A stretch of 64,000 bases of DNA from Kordiimonas sp. SCSIO 12603 (GCF_024398035.1 NZ_CP073748.1:3587001-3651000); one strand, 5' to 3'. Numbered from the stretch's first letter, positions 36,216 through 45,541 are shown. Made by a program: numbers and translations. The notes: generated by a model not told the origin, from the letters alone.

Positions 36216-37419
36216 GCGATATCTCCAGCCAATTAACCAGCGGTTCCCACAGGCCTTTCTTAGCCCTGTCTCCAACTACCATACCTATATGCCCTGATGG
36301 TGGCACATGTTTTGTGACATTCGAGATTTTTTCTGCAATTGCAAAGGCACTCGCTTGCGGCACCAAACGATCTCCCTCTGGCGCAACAACAAAGGTAGGA
36401 CAATCAATATCTTCAGGTTTCACAGGCAGTCCAGCAACCAACCATTCACCCTTCGTGGTTAAATTCTGTTCATACCAATAAGACAAACATTCCTGCCCCA
36501 CTTTTTTAGCTAAAGGGCCTCCATTATTTGCCCACATCTCCATGGCAGCAAAAAAATCAGCTGCTTCGCCTTTATGCTTTCCGTCCGCGTAAGCGCGGAA
36601 CTTACGGTCATTCAACGTGGGATCAACACTTGTGAAAAAGGTCTGTAAAATATCCACACCAACTGTGCTGCCTTCCACGAGTTTATCTAAAAACCTTAGC
36701 ATTTGCGGAGCATTACGCCTGCCGGGATGGGGTTTATCCGTATTAAAATCCCAGGGCGCTGCAAGCAGTACTAACTGAGAAATCAATCCCTCTGTTCGGG
36801 CTGCGGCAGCCACACTCAAAGTCCCCCCCATACAGTAACCAACGAGAGGGATAGCCTTACCCGCCATTTGAACAACATGCTTGATAACCGGTATTAGCCG
36901 TTCAGAGATATATCCATCCAAGCCAAAATATTTTTCCTCATCCCCCGGGTCACCCCAATTAACAAGGAGTGGTCTATACCCTTGATTTCTCAGGAAACCA
37001 GCCAAACTTCTTTCCGGCATCAGATCGAGAATATAATGCGGATTAATAAGGCTAGGCACCAGAAGAATAGGTGTCCCCTCCCCACCCAAATCATGTAATT
37101 TCACACATCCAATTTCATATGTAATCGGGGCATCAGTAACTGGTGGCTCGAAAGTATGTGCCAGATATTGGTTAAGGCCTTTCAGAAATTTATTCTTTCT
37201 TGCAGATGCCTGCTTCTCAAGTTCTTTGTGGAAAGCAGTATCAGATATACCATAAAGTCGTTCTTTTAGATTCGCCACCGCCGCTTCAAGTTGAGGGTGC
37301 CAAACACTGGAATTCAGCCCAGCTTTACCGGCAAGTATGGCTCCACCCCAGATTGCTTCACTATTGGTGAAGTGAAGAGACAAAGGCCTCGGCCCTTTGA
37401 TCCTGCCAGACATAGTCAT
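36205..37419 (-). CDS. PHA/PHB synthase-like alpha/beta hydrolase
   Basis: 405 residues from ATG 37419; an in-frame ATG at 37437 would add six residues, and the choice is uncertain. The lipase box reads GYCMGGT with Cys as nucleophile, as in class I PHA synthases. A later VAPEGDRLVPQ carries the Asp and PPSGHIGMV the His, so the triad is complete. It is shorter than the 560-600 residues of class I PhaC and lacks most of its N-terminal domain. Neighbouring phaR supports a polyester link. The 50-residue gene ends 1 bp before the start. Confidence 0.8.
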   Translation of the reverse strand: MTMSGRIKGPRPLSLHFTNSEAIWGGAILAGKAGLNSSVWHPQLEAAVANLKERLYGISDTAFHKELEKQASARKNKFLKGLNQYLAHTFEPPVTDAPITYEIGCVKLHDLGGEGTPILLVPSLINPHYILDLMPERSLAGFLRNQGYRPLLVNWGDPGDEEKYFGLDGYISERLIPVIKHVVQMAGKAIPLVGYCMGGTLSVAAAARTEGLISQLVLLAAPWDFNTDKPHPGRRNAPQMLRFLDKLVEGSTVGVDILQTFFTSVDPTLNDRKFRAYADGKHKGEAADFFAAMEMWANNGGPLAKKVGQECLSYWYEQNLTTKGEWLVAGLPVKPEDIDCPTFVVAPEGDRLVPQASAFAIAEKISNVTKHVPPSGHIGMVVGDRAKKGLWEPLVNWLEISRET

Positions 37420-37420
37420 T

Positions 37421-37573
37421 TTACCGTTTCTGTTCATCAAAAGCGGGGGAAAGAAGCGCTTTCAGATCATCAGGTGTCAAAAGCTCTTTATCCACAGACC
37501 ACAGGCGGATATTTTCCTGCCACAAGTCTAAAAACTCGGCGACATATTCTTCAAGTTCAGTGTTTTTAGTCAT
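37421..37573 (-). CDS. Small protein upstream of the PHA-synthase-like gene
   Basis: 50 residues, ATG 37573, TAA at 37423-37421. The sequence TKNTELEEYVAEFLDLWQEN begins two short amphipathic helices and then LWSVDKELLTPDDLKALLSP. It is acidic and Trp-containing, with no membrane segment. The stop lies 1 bp from the synthase start, suggesting a coupled unit. I do not recognise a family; it could be a partner or a phasin-like adaptor, but that is speculation. Confidence 0.55.
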   Translation of the reverse strand: MTKNTELEEYVAEFLDLWQENIRLWSVDKELLTPDDLKALLSPAFDEQKR

Positions 37574-37734
37574 AACGTGAGTATAGAAAAACTCGTCAAA
37601 GACAGAAGAAGTTTCTTTTTTGCAGGCGCACAATTTTTCTTGCGGCAGCGCACCAAATACCATTTAATCATTTCCTTGTAGGGACAACAAACTAAGGGTA
37701 ACGCTTCTTGACAGCGTTATCATTTGAGGGACAC

Positions 37735-38301
37735 ATGGCGCGTAAGAAACGTTTGGCGGGGGAGCCAATCACCATTAAAAAATATGCAAATCGCCGTTTG
37801 TATAACACTGAAACTTCAAGTTACGTAACACTCGACCATCTGGCCGAGATGATTAAAGCTGGCGAGGAACTGGTTGTTCTGGATGCTAAATCCGGGGAAG
37901 ATCTAACCCGTTCGGTTTTAACTCAGATCATCGTAGAAAAAGAAAATTGCGATGAAAATATGCTGCCAATTTCCTTCTTGCAGCAACTCATTCGCTTTTA
38001 CGGCGATAACATGCAAACACTTGTGCCTGCATACCTTCAAAGCACCATGGATATTCTAAACAAACACAAAGATCAGATAAATCTAACCTTTAGTGATACT
38101 GGTCACGGAAATATGATCCCACTTTTTGAAGAAATGGTGCGTCAGAATATGGCTTTCTTCGAACAATCCATGCATATGTTTATGCAAGCAGGTGCTGAAA
38201 GCACAAATGAGCCCGCGGAAGCAGCAGACGACACAGACATTGCGGAACTACAAGCTCAGCTCAAAGCCCTGCAGGAAAAGGTGGATAAGATAAGCACATA
38301 A
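37735..38301 (+). CDS. phaR: PHA synthesis repressor PhaR
   Basis: 188 residues from ATG 37735 behind GAGGGA; the frame extends to a TTG at 37708 inside an inverted repeat (TAACGC...GCGTTA, 37699-37719). The PHB-accumulation regulator N-terminal domain is unmistakable: ITIKKYANRRLYNTETSSYVTLDHLA, positions 9-34, key residues KKYANRRLYNT. The second domain covers LTQIIVEKE and the middle helices; the C-terminus is an acidic coiled-coil tail. PhaR represses phasin and phaR genes and senses granules. Confidence 0.93.
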   Translation: MARKKRLAGEPITIKKYANRRLYNTETSSYVTLDHLAEMIKAGEELVVLDAKSGEDLTRSVLTQIIVEKENCDENMLPISFLQQLIRFYGDNMQTLVPAYLQSTMDILNKHKDQINLTFSDTGHGNMIPLFEEMVRQNMAFFEQSMHMFMQAGAESTNEPAEAADDTDIAELQAQLKALQEKVDKIST

Positions 38302-38310
38302 CCCGCACAC

Positions 38311-38358
38311 CGCCTTTTCCAGACAGTAGCTTCGGCGTTAAGAGGATAGGAAAAGGCG
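38311..38358 (+). promoter_or_regulatory. Inverted repeat that encloses the MFS gene's ribosome site
   Basis: CGCCTTTTCC (38311-38320) and GGAAAAGGCG (38349-38358) are perfectly complementary, 28 bases apart, and the right arm ends 1 base before the ATG at 38360. It includes the GGAAAAGG purine tract. Folding would hide the start region, so translational control or a terminator-like structure is possible. Confidence 0.5.
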
Positions 38359-38359
38359 C

Positions 38360-39541
38360 ATGCCCGTAATTTTGTTTGCAGTATTTATCGACCTTCTTGG
38401 GTTCGGCATTATCGTGCCGGTGCTCCCCTTCATTGTGCTGAATTTCGGTGGCGATTCCGTGTCTGGCATGGCACTGGTTTCAATCTATTCCTTAGCGGCC
38501 TTTATTATGGGGCCAATCTGGGGGCGCTTTTCAGACAAATTTGGCCGTAAACCTGCGCTAGCTGGCACGTTCTTAGGCGCAACTATCTCCTATATTACTT
38601 TAGGCATGGCAGACACGCTTCTTCTCTTGTTTCTCGCTCGTGCAATGTCAGGTGCCATGGCGGGGAATATAGGTATTGTAATGGCAGCTATGGCTGACGT
38701 GACTACTGAAGAAAATCGCGGCAAAGCCATTGGCTGGATCGGTGCGGCTTTTGGTCTTGGCTTTGCTCTAGGCCCCGGCATTGGTGGCATTCTCAGTACC
38801 ATCGGCGGCAATGGCGATCCCAACATTTTCTGGGCAGGGATGACTGCAGCATGCCTATCTTTTACCGCGATGATTCTCACCACCATCTTTGTACCGGAAA
38901 CGAACAAGAAGAAAACGGAAAACGAAGATCATAAGGATGTTCCTCGGTGGACCAGTGTGTTCAAGCAACCCGGTCAAACAGCCCTTCTTGCAATGTTTAT
39001 TGTCACAGCTATTGGCCAGAGCATCAGCTTTGCTATCACACCATTTTGGGCTGAACGTGTGCTTGGCTGGAACTCGGCGCAAGTAGGTTACCTATTGATG
39101 GCATCAGGCGTATGCGTATTTTTCATTCAGCTTTTCGCCATTGGGCCACTATTCAAGAAATTCGGTGAAGTGAAATCACTTGGTATGGCGCTAGGGTTCC
39201 ACCTGATTGGTGTTGCGATTATTCTTTATGGCCCTGCTGAACCTATCACAGCCATTCTAGGCTTCCCGATCATTATGAGTGGTATGACCCTTACCTTCCC
39301 CGCACTTAACAGCCTTGTATCCAGACGTACCGATGAACGCCTGCAAGGAACAGCGCTTGGAATTTCGAATGGCTTATCATCTCTTGGCAGGATTGCAGGC
39401 CCTATCACAGCAGGAACGGTGTTTACCGCAAGTGTCGCCGCACCGTTTTATATTATAGCGTCAACGGGAATACTTGTAATTTTTTGGACAGTTTGGGAAC
39501 TATCCGCACGTCCAAGCCATATCAAAGCACCAGCTGAATAA
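38360..39541 (+). CDS. MFS multidrug/tetracycline-type efflux transporter
   Basis: 393 residues, 12 membrane segments. Motif A of the drug:H+ antiporters appears as GRFSDKFGRKPAL after helix 2, with FIDLLGFGIIVPVLPF at the start and RAMSGAMAGNIGIVMAAMADVTTEENRG in the middle (two parts). The sequence is close to TetA/Bcr-like DHA1 proteins, but this need not mean tetracycline resistance. It follows phaR by 58 bp with an inverted repeat between. Confidence 0.88.
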   Translation: MPVILFAVFIDLLGFGIIVPVLPFIVLNFGGDSVSGMALVSIYSLAAFIMGPIWGRFSDKFGRKPALAGTFLGATISYITLGMADTLLLLFLARAMSGAMAGNIGIVMAAMADVTTEENRGKAIGWIGAAFGLGFALGPGIGGILSTIGGNGDPNIFWAGMTAACLSFTAMILTTIFVPETNKKKTENEDHKDVPRWTSVFKQPGQTALLAMFIVTAIGQSISFAITPFWAERVLGWNSAQVGYLLMASGVCVFFIQLFAIGPLFKKFGEVKSLGMALGFHLIGVAIILYGPAEPITAILGFPIIMSGMTLTFPALNSLVSRRTDERLQGTALGISNGLSSLGRIAGPITAGTVFTASVAAPFYIIASTGILVIFWTVWELSARPSHIKAPAE

Positions 39542-40183
39542 TCAGCTGGTACATGCTTGAAGATTGCTGCTTACCCAAGCTCCGTGTTCGCGGGCGATAT
39601 CATTCAACGCGCCATTAAAAGCAGCTACAATATCATCATGAGAACCGCCTACAACATTCTCTGTACGGGTATAAACGGGATGCCCCACAAGATAGGCATC
39701 CTGAAGCCTGATAAGAGATAACTCTATCTCAATATTCACCATATCACTGCTACCATCAGCACTTGGCGCAAACTCCATTTTCCAGACTTTCACATCCATA
39801 CGGCAGTTAACGCGGACATCAAGTCCCTTATCACTAACGATATTCGCGGCTGTTTCAGCGCGCAAGGAATGCACTAGATAGTCCTGCATCAAATCTGAAA
39901 GGTGCCCAGCCCAGCTTACTCCTTTCAACACGGTACGCTTGTTATTATCCAGCGCGACAACAACCTCAGTACCGTCAATACCGCTACTCATCACTGGATG
40001 AGAGACATACATTGTTGCACCATCATTCGTGCTGTTCGAAGCCACTTTCGGATATTCGAGAGTGTAAACTTCATCAGCGGGGCCATCGTCGCCAAAAGAA
40101 ATCAATGGGCCACATCCACCCACCACAGCCATAAAGCCGAGTGCGGTTCCAAGTTTGGCAGTTTTCAAAAGCTTATGCATCAT
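39542..40183 (-). CDS. ABC-type transport auxiliary lipoprotein
   Basis: 213 residues. Lipobox VVGGC near residue 24 after a hydrophobic leader. The body has the pattern of the ABC-type transport auxiliary lipoprotein family (LETxPP/PqiC-like): TLEYPKV, then SWAGHLSDLMQDYLVHSLRA and REHGAWVSSNLQAC. In PqiABC/LetAB-like or Mla systems this subunit sits in the outer membrane. It overlaps the mlaD-like gene by 4 bp, last of a four-gene operon. Confidence 0.87.
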   Translation of the reverse strand: MMHKLLKTAKLGTALGFMAVVGGCGPLISFGDDGPADEVYTLEYPKVASNSTNDGATMYVSHPVMSSGIDGTEVVVALDNNKRTVLKGVSWAGHLSDLMQDYLVHSLRAETAANIVSDKGLDVRVNCRMDVKVWKMEFAPSADGSSDMVNIEIELSLIRLQDAYLVGHPVYTRTENVVGGSHDDIVAAFNGALNDIAREHGAWVSSNLQACTS

Positions 40184-41151
40184 TTTGTGCCGTCCTCAGT
40201 TTTGCGGGTTTCCAAATCATACTTTGCTTCTTTTTTGCCGAAGATAGCGCCAGCAGGGTTTTGCTCAATACGGCTCATCAAGCGGGAAAGGCTTTGTGCT
40301 GTTGTTCTAAGATCCACAATCATGCGTGTAACCTCCGGCAAGCTATTCCCAATAAACTGTGTAACATTTTCTTGGTTAGCAGCCACCAGTGCATCAATTC
40401 TCGCCAGCGTCATATTCGCTGTTTTCAAGGTGGCTGTTGCTTCCGCAATCATCAGTTTGGCGTCTTCTTTGATAAGTTCATCACCAGATGCTGCAAGGGC
40501 AGACACATTAAGCACGGCCGTATTAGCATTCGCCAGTACGGTACGTACTTCTGCAACAATTTGATCAAGGTCTTGTGTACCTCTTGCAATATTGCCAGTT
40601 AACTGATCTGCATTTCTAAGTGTGCTGGAAACAGATGCGATATTCTCATCGCTCATCAACTTCTTCACCTGCACTACAGCGGCAATTGCTTCATTGATAA
40701 GATTTGGTGCATTTTCATATAGCGCCTGAAAGGCTGATGCTTCGGACGGGATAACAGGCCTGGAGAAAGCACCATCCGCCACAATTTGTGGTGCCTCTGG
40801 CGGACCGCCATGCAGTTCGATATAAGCGACACCTGTCAGCCCCTGAAATTCCAGCTTGGCAACTGATCCCTCATTCACTGGCACATCTGATTTAAGGCGG
40901 ACAACGACAAGTACTTTCTGCGGATCATTCGGGGCAAGTGTGATATCCCGCACATCCCCAACAGGGATACCTGAATAATAAACGATACTGCGTTTATAAA
41001 GCCCTGAAACCGTACCTTCGAAATAGATTTCATAATCTACATATTCGGCGTCCAGATCCACTTTCGCGATCCAAATCGCAAATGCTACAAGCCCCGCAAG
41101 GAATGTTAAAACGAAGCCACCAACGATGATATGGGATGCTCTGGTTTCCAT
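40180..41151 (-). CDS. mlaD: MCE-domain protein (MlaD-like)
   Basis: 323 residues. One membrane helix (IIVGGFVLTFLAGLVAFAIWIAK), then an MCE domain at about 35-120: VSGLYKRSIVYYSGIPVGDVRDITLAP and VAKLEFQGLTGVAYIELHGG. A coiled helical C-terminal half follows (NADQLTGNIARGTQDLDQIV..., about 175-290). MlaD hexamers bind phospholipid in transport between membranes. Operon: mlaE-mlaF-mlaD-auxiliary lipoprotein, all on the minus strand. Confidence 0.93.
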   Translation of the reverse strand: METRASHIIVGGFVLTFLAGLVAFAIWIAKVDLDAEYVDYEIYFEGTVSGLYKRSIVYYSGIPVGDVRDITLAPNDPQKVLVVVRLKSDVPVNEGSVAKLEFQGLTGVAYIELHGGPPEAPQIVADGAFSRPVIPSEASAFQALYENAPNLINEAIAAVVQVKKLMSDENIASVSSTLRNADQLTGNIARGTQDLDQIVAEVRTVLANANTAVLNVSALAASGDELIKEDAKLMIAEATATLKTANMTLARIDALVAANQENVTQFIGNSLPEVTRMIVDLRTTAQSLSRLMSRIEQNPAGAIFGKKEAKYDLETRKTEDGTK

Positions 41152-41155
41152 TAGT

Positions 41156-41944
41156 TTATTCCTTTATTCCTGCGGCACGGGCACGAGGGCCGCCAAAATA
41201 TTCCTGCACCCAAGGATGGTCATATTGTTGTACTTCTTCAAGGGGGGCCGTGATCAGCATTTTTTTATCACCTAACACGGCGATCCTATCACACACTCGC
41301 ACAAGCGTATCCAAATCATGTGTAACAAGGAACACTGTCAGGCCAAGAGATTTACTAAGATTTTTCACGAGACCATCAAAAGCGGCGGCTCCGATTGGGT
41401 CAAGGCCAGCTGTGGGTTCATCCAGAAACAGGATTTCTGGATCAAGCGCCAAGGAGCGCGCAAGTGCTGCACGTTTCCGCATACCACCTGACAAATCCGC
41501 AGGGAATTTATTCGCTGCATCAAGGGGTAGCCCGGCCATTGAGATCTTGCTACTAGCCAAATCCTCTAGAAGGTCTTGCGAGAAACTATAGTGCTCTCGC
41601 ATGGGCGCCATCACGTTCTGCGCAACAGTAAGTGCCGAAAACAATGCACCATCCTGAAAAAGCACACCCCAGTGCCTACGTGAAAGCTGAGCTTCATCGG
41701 CTGACATATAGTTTTGGTCAATGTCATTGATCTCGATTTGGCCGGCCACCTGACGATTGAGCCCAATAATCGTACGTAATAGAACTGATTTACCAGCCCC
41801 CGAGCCACCAACAACGCCAAGGATTTCACCCCGTTTCACATCGAGGTCCAATCCCTTGTGCACGACGTGATTATCAAATGCATTCACAAGGCCTCGCACC
41901 CGGATAATCACATCATCTGTTTGAACTGTGTCATCCATAGCCAA
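41156..41944 (-). CDS. mlaF: Lipid-transport ABC ATPase (MlaF-like)
   Basis: 262 residues. Walker A GGSGAGKSVLLRT, signature LSGGMRKRAALARSLALDPE, Walker B ILFLDEPTAGLDPIGA and switch-His in LVTHDLDTL. This is the ATPase for the Mla or Mkl type of MCE transporter. It is preceded by mlaE with no gap and followed by mlaD by 4 bp. Confidence 0.95.
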   Translation of the reverse strand: MAMDDTVQTDDVIIRVRGLVNAFDNHVVHKGLDLDVKRGEILGVVGGSGAGKSVLLRTIIGLNRQVAGQIEINDIDQNYMSADEAQLSRRHWGVLFQDGALFSALTVAQNVMAPMREHYSFSQDLLEDLASSKISMAGLPLDAANKFPADLSGGMRKRAALARSLALDPEILFLDEPTAGLDPIGAAAFDGLVKNLSKSLGLTVFLVTHDLDTLVRVCDRIAVLGDKKMLITAPLEEVQQYDHPWVQEYFGGPRARAAGIKE

Positions 41945-43084
41945 TTAAATCCCAACACTTGTGAAGAAGATTGCAAATAATGCATCAAGCACAATCACAA
42001 GAAAAATAGAAGTAACAACGCTTTTCGTCGTGCGAGCTCCAAGTACATCTGCACTGCTTGCCACCCTTAACCCCTGATAGCAGCCACAGGCGCTTATGAC
42101 AGCCGCAAAAAATGGTGCTTTGATAATACCAACAATAAAATGTTCAAATTCAATAACGTCTCGGAAATATACGAGGAAATTCCCAGGTGAGATATCGAGC
42201 TGTGCCCACGACATCGCTATACCGCCTGCAATTCCCATCATATCAGCATAGAAAGTAAGAAGCGGCAGGGTGATCATGAGTGCCATCAAACGCGGAAGCA
42301 CAAGAACATCAATGGGGTTCATCCCCAATGTTTTCATTGCATCCACTTCTTCATGAAGTTTCATGGAACCAATTTGCGCAGTAAAAGCACTACCAGATCG
42401 GCCAGCAATGATAATGGAGGTCAGGAGCACTCCCATCTCACGCAAATGAATAATTCCAAGCATATCAATGACAAAGACATCAGCGCCAAACTTTGCAAGT
42501 TGAATTGAGCCTTGGTTCACCATCACTGCACCGATAAGGAATGAAATAAGTCCTACGATCCCCATAGCCTTAACACCAACCGCATCCATCTGGTGTACGA
42601 GTGGGATAAAACGAATTCGGCCCGGAGCGAGAAGCGTACCAAAGAGCCTGATAAGCACGAGTCCAATAAAACTGATAAGTCGCGTGATAGAAGCTGTAGC
42701 ATTCATGAAGCCGTGCCCAGCTTCAGCAACTGGTATCAAATACCACGGTAGTGTCTCAGGTTCTGTTTCCACTGGCGCAGGCTTTGCTGCAACCACATCT
42801 AACAGGTGTTTATGCTCTGCCTTCACCCCTGTAAGCAGCGCAACGCCCTTATCTTCAAACCGGGAAGCAAAACGTCGGATAAGAACAGCCCCGGTAGTAT
42901 CAAGCTGTTCAAGGCCAGAGCAATCGATCACCACCTGATCACCCGCTTTCAAAAGCGTGTTAGACATATCAGCATCAATAGCAGCGGCATTATCAATAAT
43001 CCATGCGCCAGAAAAGTGCACAACGGAACTGGGTGTGCCGCTTTCAACACAGATAAAATCATTTCTGTGGATCGCCTCTGCCAT
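41945..43084 (-). CDS. mlaE: Lipid-transport ABC permease with STAS domain (MlaE-like)
   Basis: 379 residues from ATG 43084 behind AGGGAG; an in-frame upstream GTG at 43123 has no site. Residues 1-110 form a STAS domain (VVIDCSGLEQLDTTGAVLIRRF, about 55-77), fused to the permease. The MlaE motif is EMGVLLTSIIIAGRSGSAFTAQIGSMK, with EEVDAMKTLGMNPIDVLVLPR. In E. coli STAS (MlaB) is a separate subunit; this fused form is common in alphaproteobacteria. Confidence 0.93.
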   Translation of the reverse strand: MAEAIHRNDFICVESGTPSSVVHFSGAWIIDNAAAIDADMSNTLLKAGDQVVIDCSGLEQLDTTGAVLIRRFASRFEDKGVALLTGVKAEHKHLLDVVAAKPAPVETEPETLPWYLIPVAEAGHGFMNATASITRLISFIGLVLIRLFGTLLAPGRIRFIPLVHQMDAVGVKAMGIVGLISFLIGAVMVNQGSIQLAKFGADVFVIDMLGIIHLREMGVLLTSIIIAGRSGSAFTAQIGSMKLHEEVDAMKTLGMNPIDVLVLPRLMALMITLPLLTFYADMMGIAGGIAMSWAQLDISPGNFLVYFRDVIEFEHFIVGIIKAPFFAAVISACGCYQGLRVASSADVLGARTTKSVVTSIFLVIVLDALFAIFFTSVGI

Positions 43085-43225
43085 ATGCTCCCTGCTCTTG
43101 ACATTAGTCTCCGCTATCCTCACATAGCGGGCGCAACCTTTAATCTGTTGCCATAATAGCTTATACAGAGAGTTGCCGAGTTTACGCTTAAAAACAAGCC
43201 CATAAGATTATTGTAAGACCAAAAA

Positions 43226-44626
43226 ATGACACTTGATCCCCAAAACCCTTTGCATGCTTTTGCTCTGTGGACATCTACAGCAGATAGAAAATGGTCAGAT
43301 CTGGCGCTGGACCGTGCCCGTGATGCAATTACAGATACCGTCGCTGTGATGATCCCTGGTGCAACAGAGCCTGTAACCAAGACCGTACAAAAGTTAGCAC
43401 AGAAATGGGGTAAAGGATCAATTAGCACCGTTGGCTTCAAAGATGGCCTTTCTGCGCCCATGGCAGCTCTTGTAAACGGTACTGCCGCCCATGCACTAGA
43501 TTTTGATGATAATTTTGACCCGGCAAAAGCACATGCTTCCGCTGTCCTTGTACCTGCCCTCCTTGCTGTAGCGGATGAAATTGATGCAAATGGGCAAGAC
43601 TTGCTTGATGCATACATCGTTGGCCTTCAGATCATTGGTTTGGTTGGTCAGGGTGTAAATCCATACCACCGCAGTAGAGGATGGCACGCTACAGCTACAG
43701 TTGGCGCGGTCGGCTCAGCAGCAGGATGCGCGCGTCTTATGGGCCTTGATCCAGAAAAAACTGCACACACTATCTCACTCGCCACAAGCATGGCGGGCGG
43801 GTTTATGAGCCAGTTTGGCACCATGACAAAGCCGCTCCATGCAGGCCTTGCAGCTGCAGGAGCCGTTCAGGCAGCGCAATTTGCAGAAGCTGGCATCACT
43901 GCAGGCAGTGAAACACTGCACGGTGAAAAAGGTATGGGTACACTGATGGTAGGCCCAGACGTAGAAGAACTGCGTGCATTTATGGCAGATAAAGATGAAC
44001 ACGGCCAAAAAGTGAAATTCCGTACTGAAAGCATTGGCGAGCCACTCCACATTGAAAAATATGGCTTGAAGCTCAAACGCTTCCCTAACTGCGGCAGTGT
44101 ACACCGCTCTCTCGACGGTCTACTGGAATTGCGCAGTAAACACGGCTTCAAAGAAACAGATGTTGAAAATATTTTCGTTCGTGCGCCAGCGGCCCATCTC
44201 CGCAATCTTATGTACGAACGCCCGACAAACAGTATGGAAGCGAAATTCAGCCTAGAATACGGCTTAGCTGTTGGTCTACTAACTGGAAATGCAGGCCTCG
44301 CAGATTATTTAGATGAAGTAGTAGAACGCCCCGAAGTAACGGCCCTTCTGCCACTCGTGAAAAAAGAATATGTGGAAAAACTGGAATCAGATTTTCCAAC
44401 AGAAGTACATGTCACTCTGAAATCCGGTGAAAAAGTTTCAACAAAGGTTGACATGCCAGTCGGTTCCAGCGCAAACCCTCTCTCAAATGCACAGCTCTGG
44501 GAAAAATTTCAGGCTTGCGTGAATGGCCTCTTATCAGAGCAACAATTTGGCGCTATAAGACACGAGCTTGAAGCAACGCGTGATAGTATGAAAGTGCGTT
44601 CGCTAACTGGTTTGTTAACTGGGTAA
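43226..44626 (+). CDS. MmgE/PrpD family protein
   Basis: 466 residues. Conserved segments: HALDFDDNFDPAKAHASAVLVPALLA, about residues 90-115, with DFDD as the metal-like pocket; HRSRGWHATATVGAVGSAAGCARLMGL; GFMSQFGTMTKPLHAGLAAAGAV; and FPNCGSVHRSLDGLLEL. PrpD is 2-methylcitrate dehydratase and MmgE a related enzyme, with cis-aconitate decarboxylase in the same superfamily. No propionate genes are next to it, so substrate is open. Confidence 0.85.
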   Translation: MTLDPQNPLHAFALWTSTADRKWSDLALDRARDAITDTVAVMIPGATEPVTKTVQKLAQKWGKGSISTVGFKDGLSAPMAALVNGTAAHALDFDDNFDPAKAHASAVLVPALLAVADEIDANGQDLLDAYIVGLQIIGLVGQGVNPYHRSRGWHATATVGAVGSAAGCARLMGLDPEKTAHTISLATSMAGGFMSQFGTMTKPLHAGLAAAGAVQAAQFAEAGITAGSETLHGEKGMGTLMVGPDVEELRAFMADKDEHGQKVKFRTESIGEPLHIEKYGLKLKRFPNCGSVHRSLDGLLELRSKHGFKETDVENIFVRAPAAHLRNLMYERPTNSMEAKFSLEYGLAVGLLTGNAGLADYLDEVVERPEVTALLPLVKKEYVEKLESDFPTEVHVTLKSGEKVSTKVDMPVGSSANPLSNAQLWEKFQACVNGLLSEQQFGAIRHELEATRDSMKVRSLTGLLTG

Positions 44627-44660
44627 AAATATATATAATGAGCCTCATAATATAGGCTCA
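44612..44660 (+). promoter_or_regulatory. Promoter and short hairpin before the NTP-transferase gene
   Basis: TTGTTA (44612-44617) and a perfect TATAAT (44634-44639) are 16 bases apart, overlapping the end of the MmgE/PrpD gene. Right behind, TGAGCCT-CATAATAT-AGGCTCA (44639-44660) can pair, leading into the AGGGA site. Confidence 0.55.
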
Positions 44661-44671
44661 GGGACAATACT

Positions 44672-45481
44672 ATGGGTCAACAGATTAAAGCCACTGCACT
44701 TATTCTTGCGGCAAGCCGCCGCGGGCCTGCTGATGAAGTGGCAAAAATTCAAAACCTCAGTCACAAATGCCTTGTTGTCATTGATGGTATGGTAATGCTT
44801 GAACGCGTTGTACGCGAAATCAAAGCCGCCAAAGATATTGACCGCGTCTTCGTTTCCATCGAAAGCCGTGAACTGCTTGAATCAGTACCTGCACTTAAAG
44901 AAATGCTGGATGCTGGTGAAATCCACTATCTGCCGAGTGAAGATAATTTATTCCTTTCTGTGAAAGGTGCTGCGGAGACCATCGACAATCCATGGCCGCT
45001 GGTGATTTCAACAGGCGACAACGCACTGCACACATCAGAGATGGTTGACCATTTCACCGCTGAGATTGGCGCTGAACCAATTGACAGCGCCGTAGCAATG
45101 ACACCATCAGATGTAATCCTGAAAGCTTACCCAGACGGCAAGCGTGCATTCCACGAACTAAAAGATGGTGGTTGGTCCAGCTGTAACCTCTATGCTTTGA
45201 TGAATGAAAAAGCACTCACTGCTGCCAAGGTATTTGAAGGTGGCGGCCAGTTTGGTAAGCGCCCCAAACGCATCATGGCAGCATTTGGCCTGTGGTTTAT
45301 GATGCTTTATAAATTCCGCTGGGCAACTATCCATCAGCTTGCAGGCCTGCTTTCGCGCCGCTGGAACATGAAGCTTCGTGTGGTGCGCATGCCATTTGCC
45401 GATGCACCAATCGATGTAGACAATCCTGGGGATTTCGTACGCACAGAAGAGATTCTTCAATCTCGCCGTGCAGCGCAATAA
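44672..45481 (+). CDS. MobA-like NTP-transferase domain protein
   Basis: 269 residues. A GT-A nucleotidyltransferase fold begins TALILAASRRGPADEVA, though the usual LAAGxGxR loop is degenerate here (AASRRGP). LVVIDGMVMLERVVREI follows, then VISTGDNALHTSEMVDHF as the Asp-metal site. A C-terminal membrane-like segment IMAAFGLWFMMLYKF and FADAPIDVDNPGDFVRTEEIL close it. Such proteins may transfer nucleotidyl groups in cofactor or sugar synthesis; the substrate is unknown. Confidence 0.75.
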   Translation: MGQQIKATALILAASRRGPADEVAKIQNLSHKCLVVIDGMVMLERVVREIKAAKDIDRVFVSIESRELLESVPALKEMLDAGEIHYLPSEDNLFLSVKGAAETIDNPWPLVISTGDNALHTSEMVDHFTAEIGAEPIDSAVAMTPSDVILKAYPDGKRAFHELKDGGWSSCNLYALMNEKALTAAKVFEGGGQFGKRPKRIMAAFGLWFMMLYKFRWATIHQLAGLLSRRWNMKLRVVRMPFADAPIDVDNPGDFVRTEEILQSRRAAQ

Positions 45482-45504
45482 GACCTAATCGCAAATGAAT
45501 TTCC

Positions 45505-45541
45505 ATAAGCCTGCCTTGGAACAAGGTAGGCTTATTTTGTT
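45505..45541 (+). terminator. Terminator after the NTP-transferase gene
   Basis: ATAAGCCTGCCTTG (45505-45518) pairs with CAAGGTAGGCTTAT (45522-45535) across a GAA loop, with one G-T pair, followed by TTTTGTTT. Confidence 0.88.
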
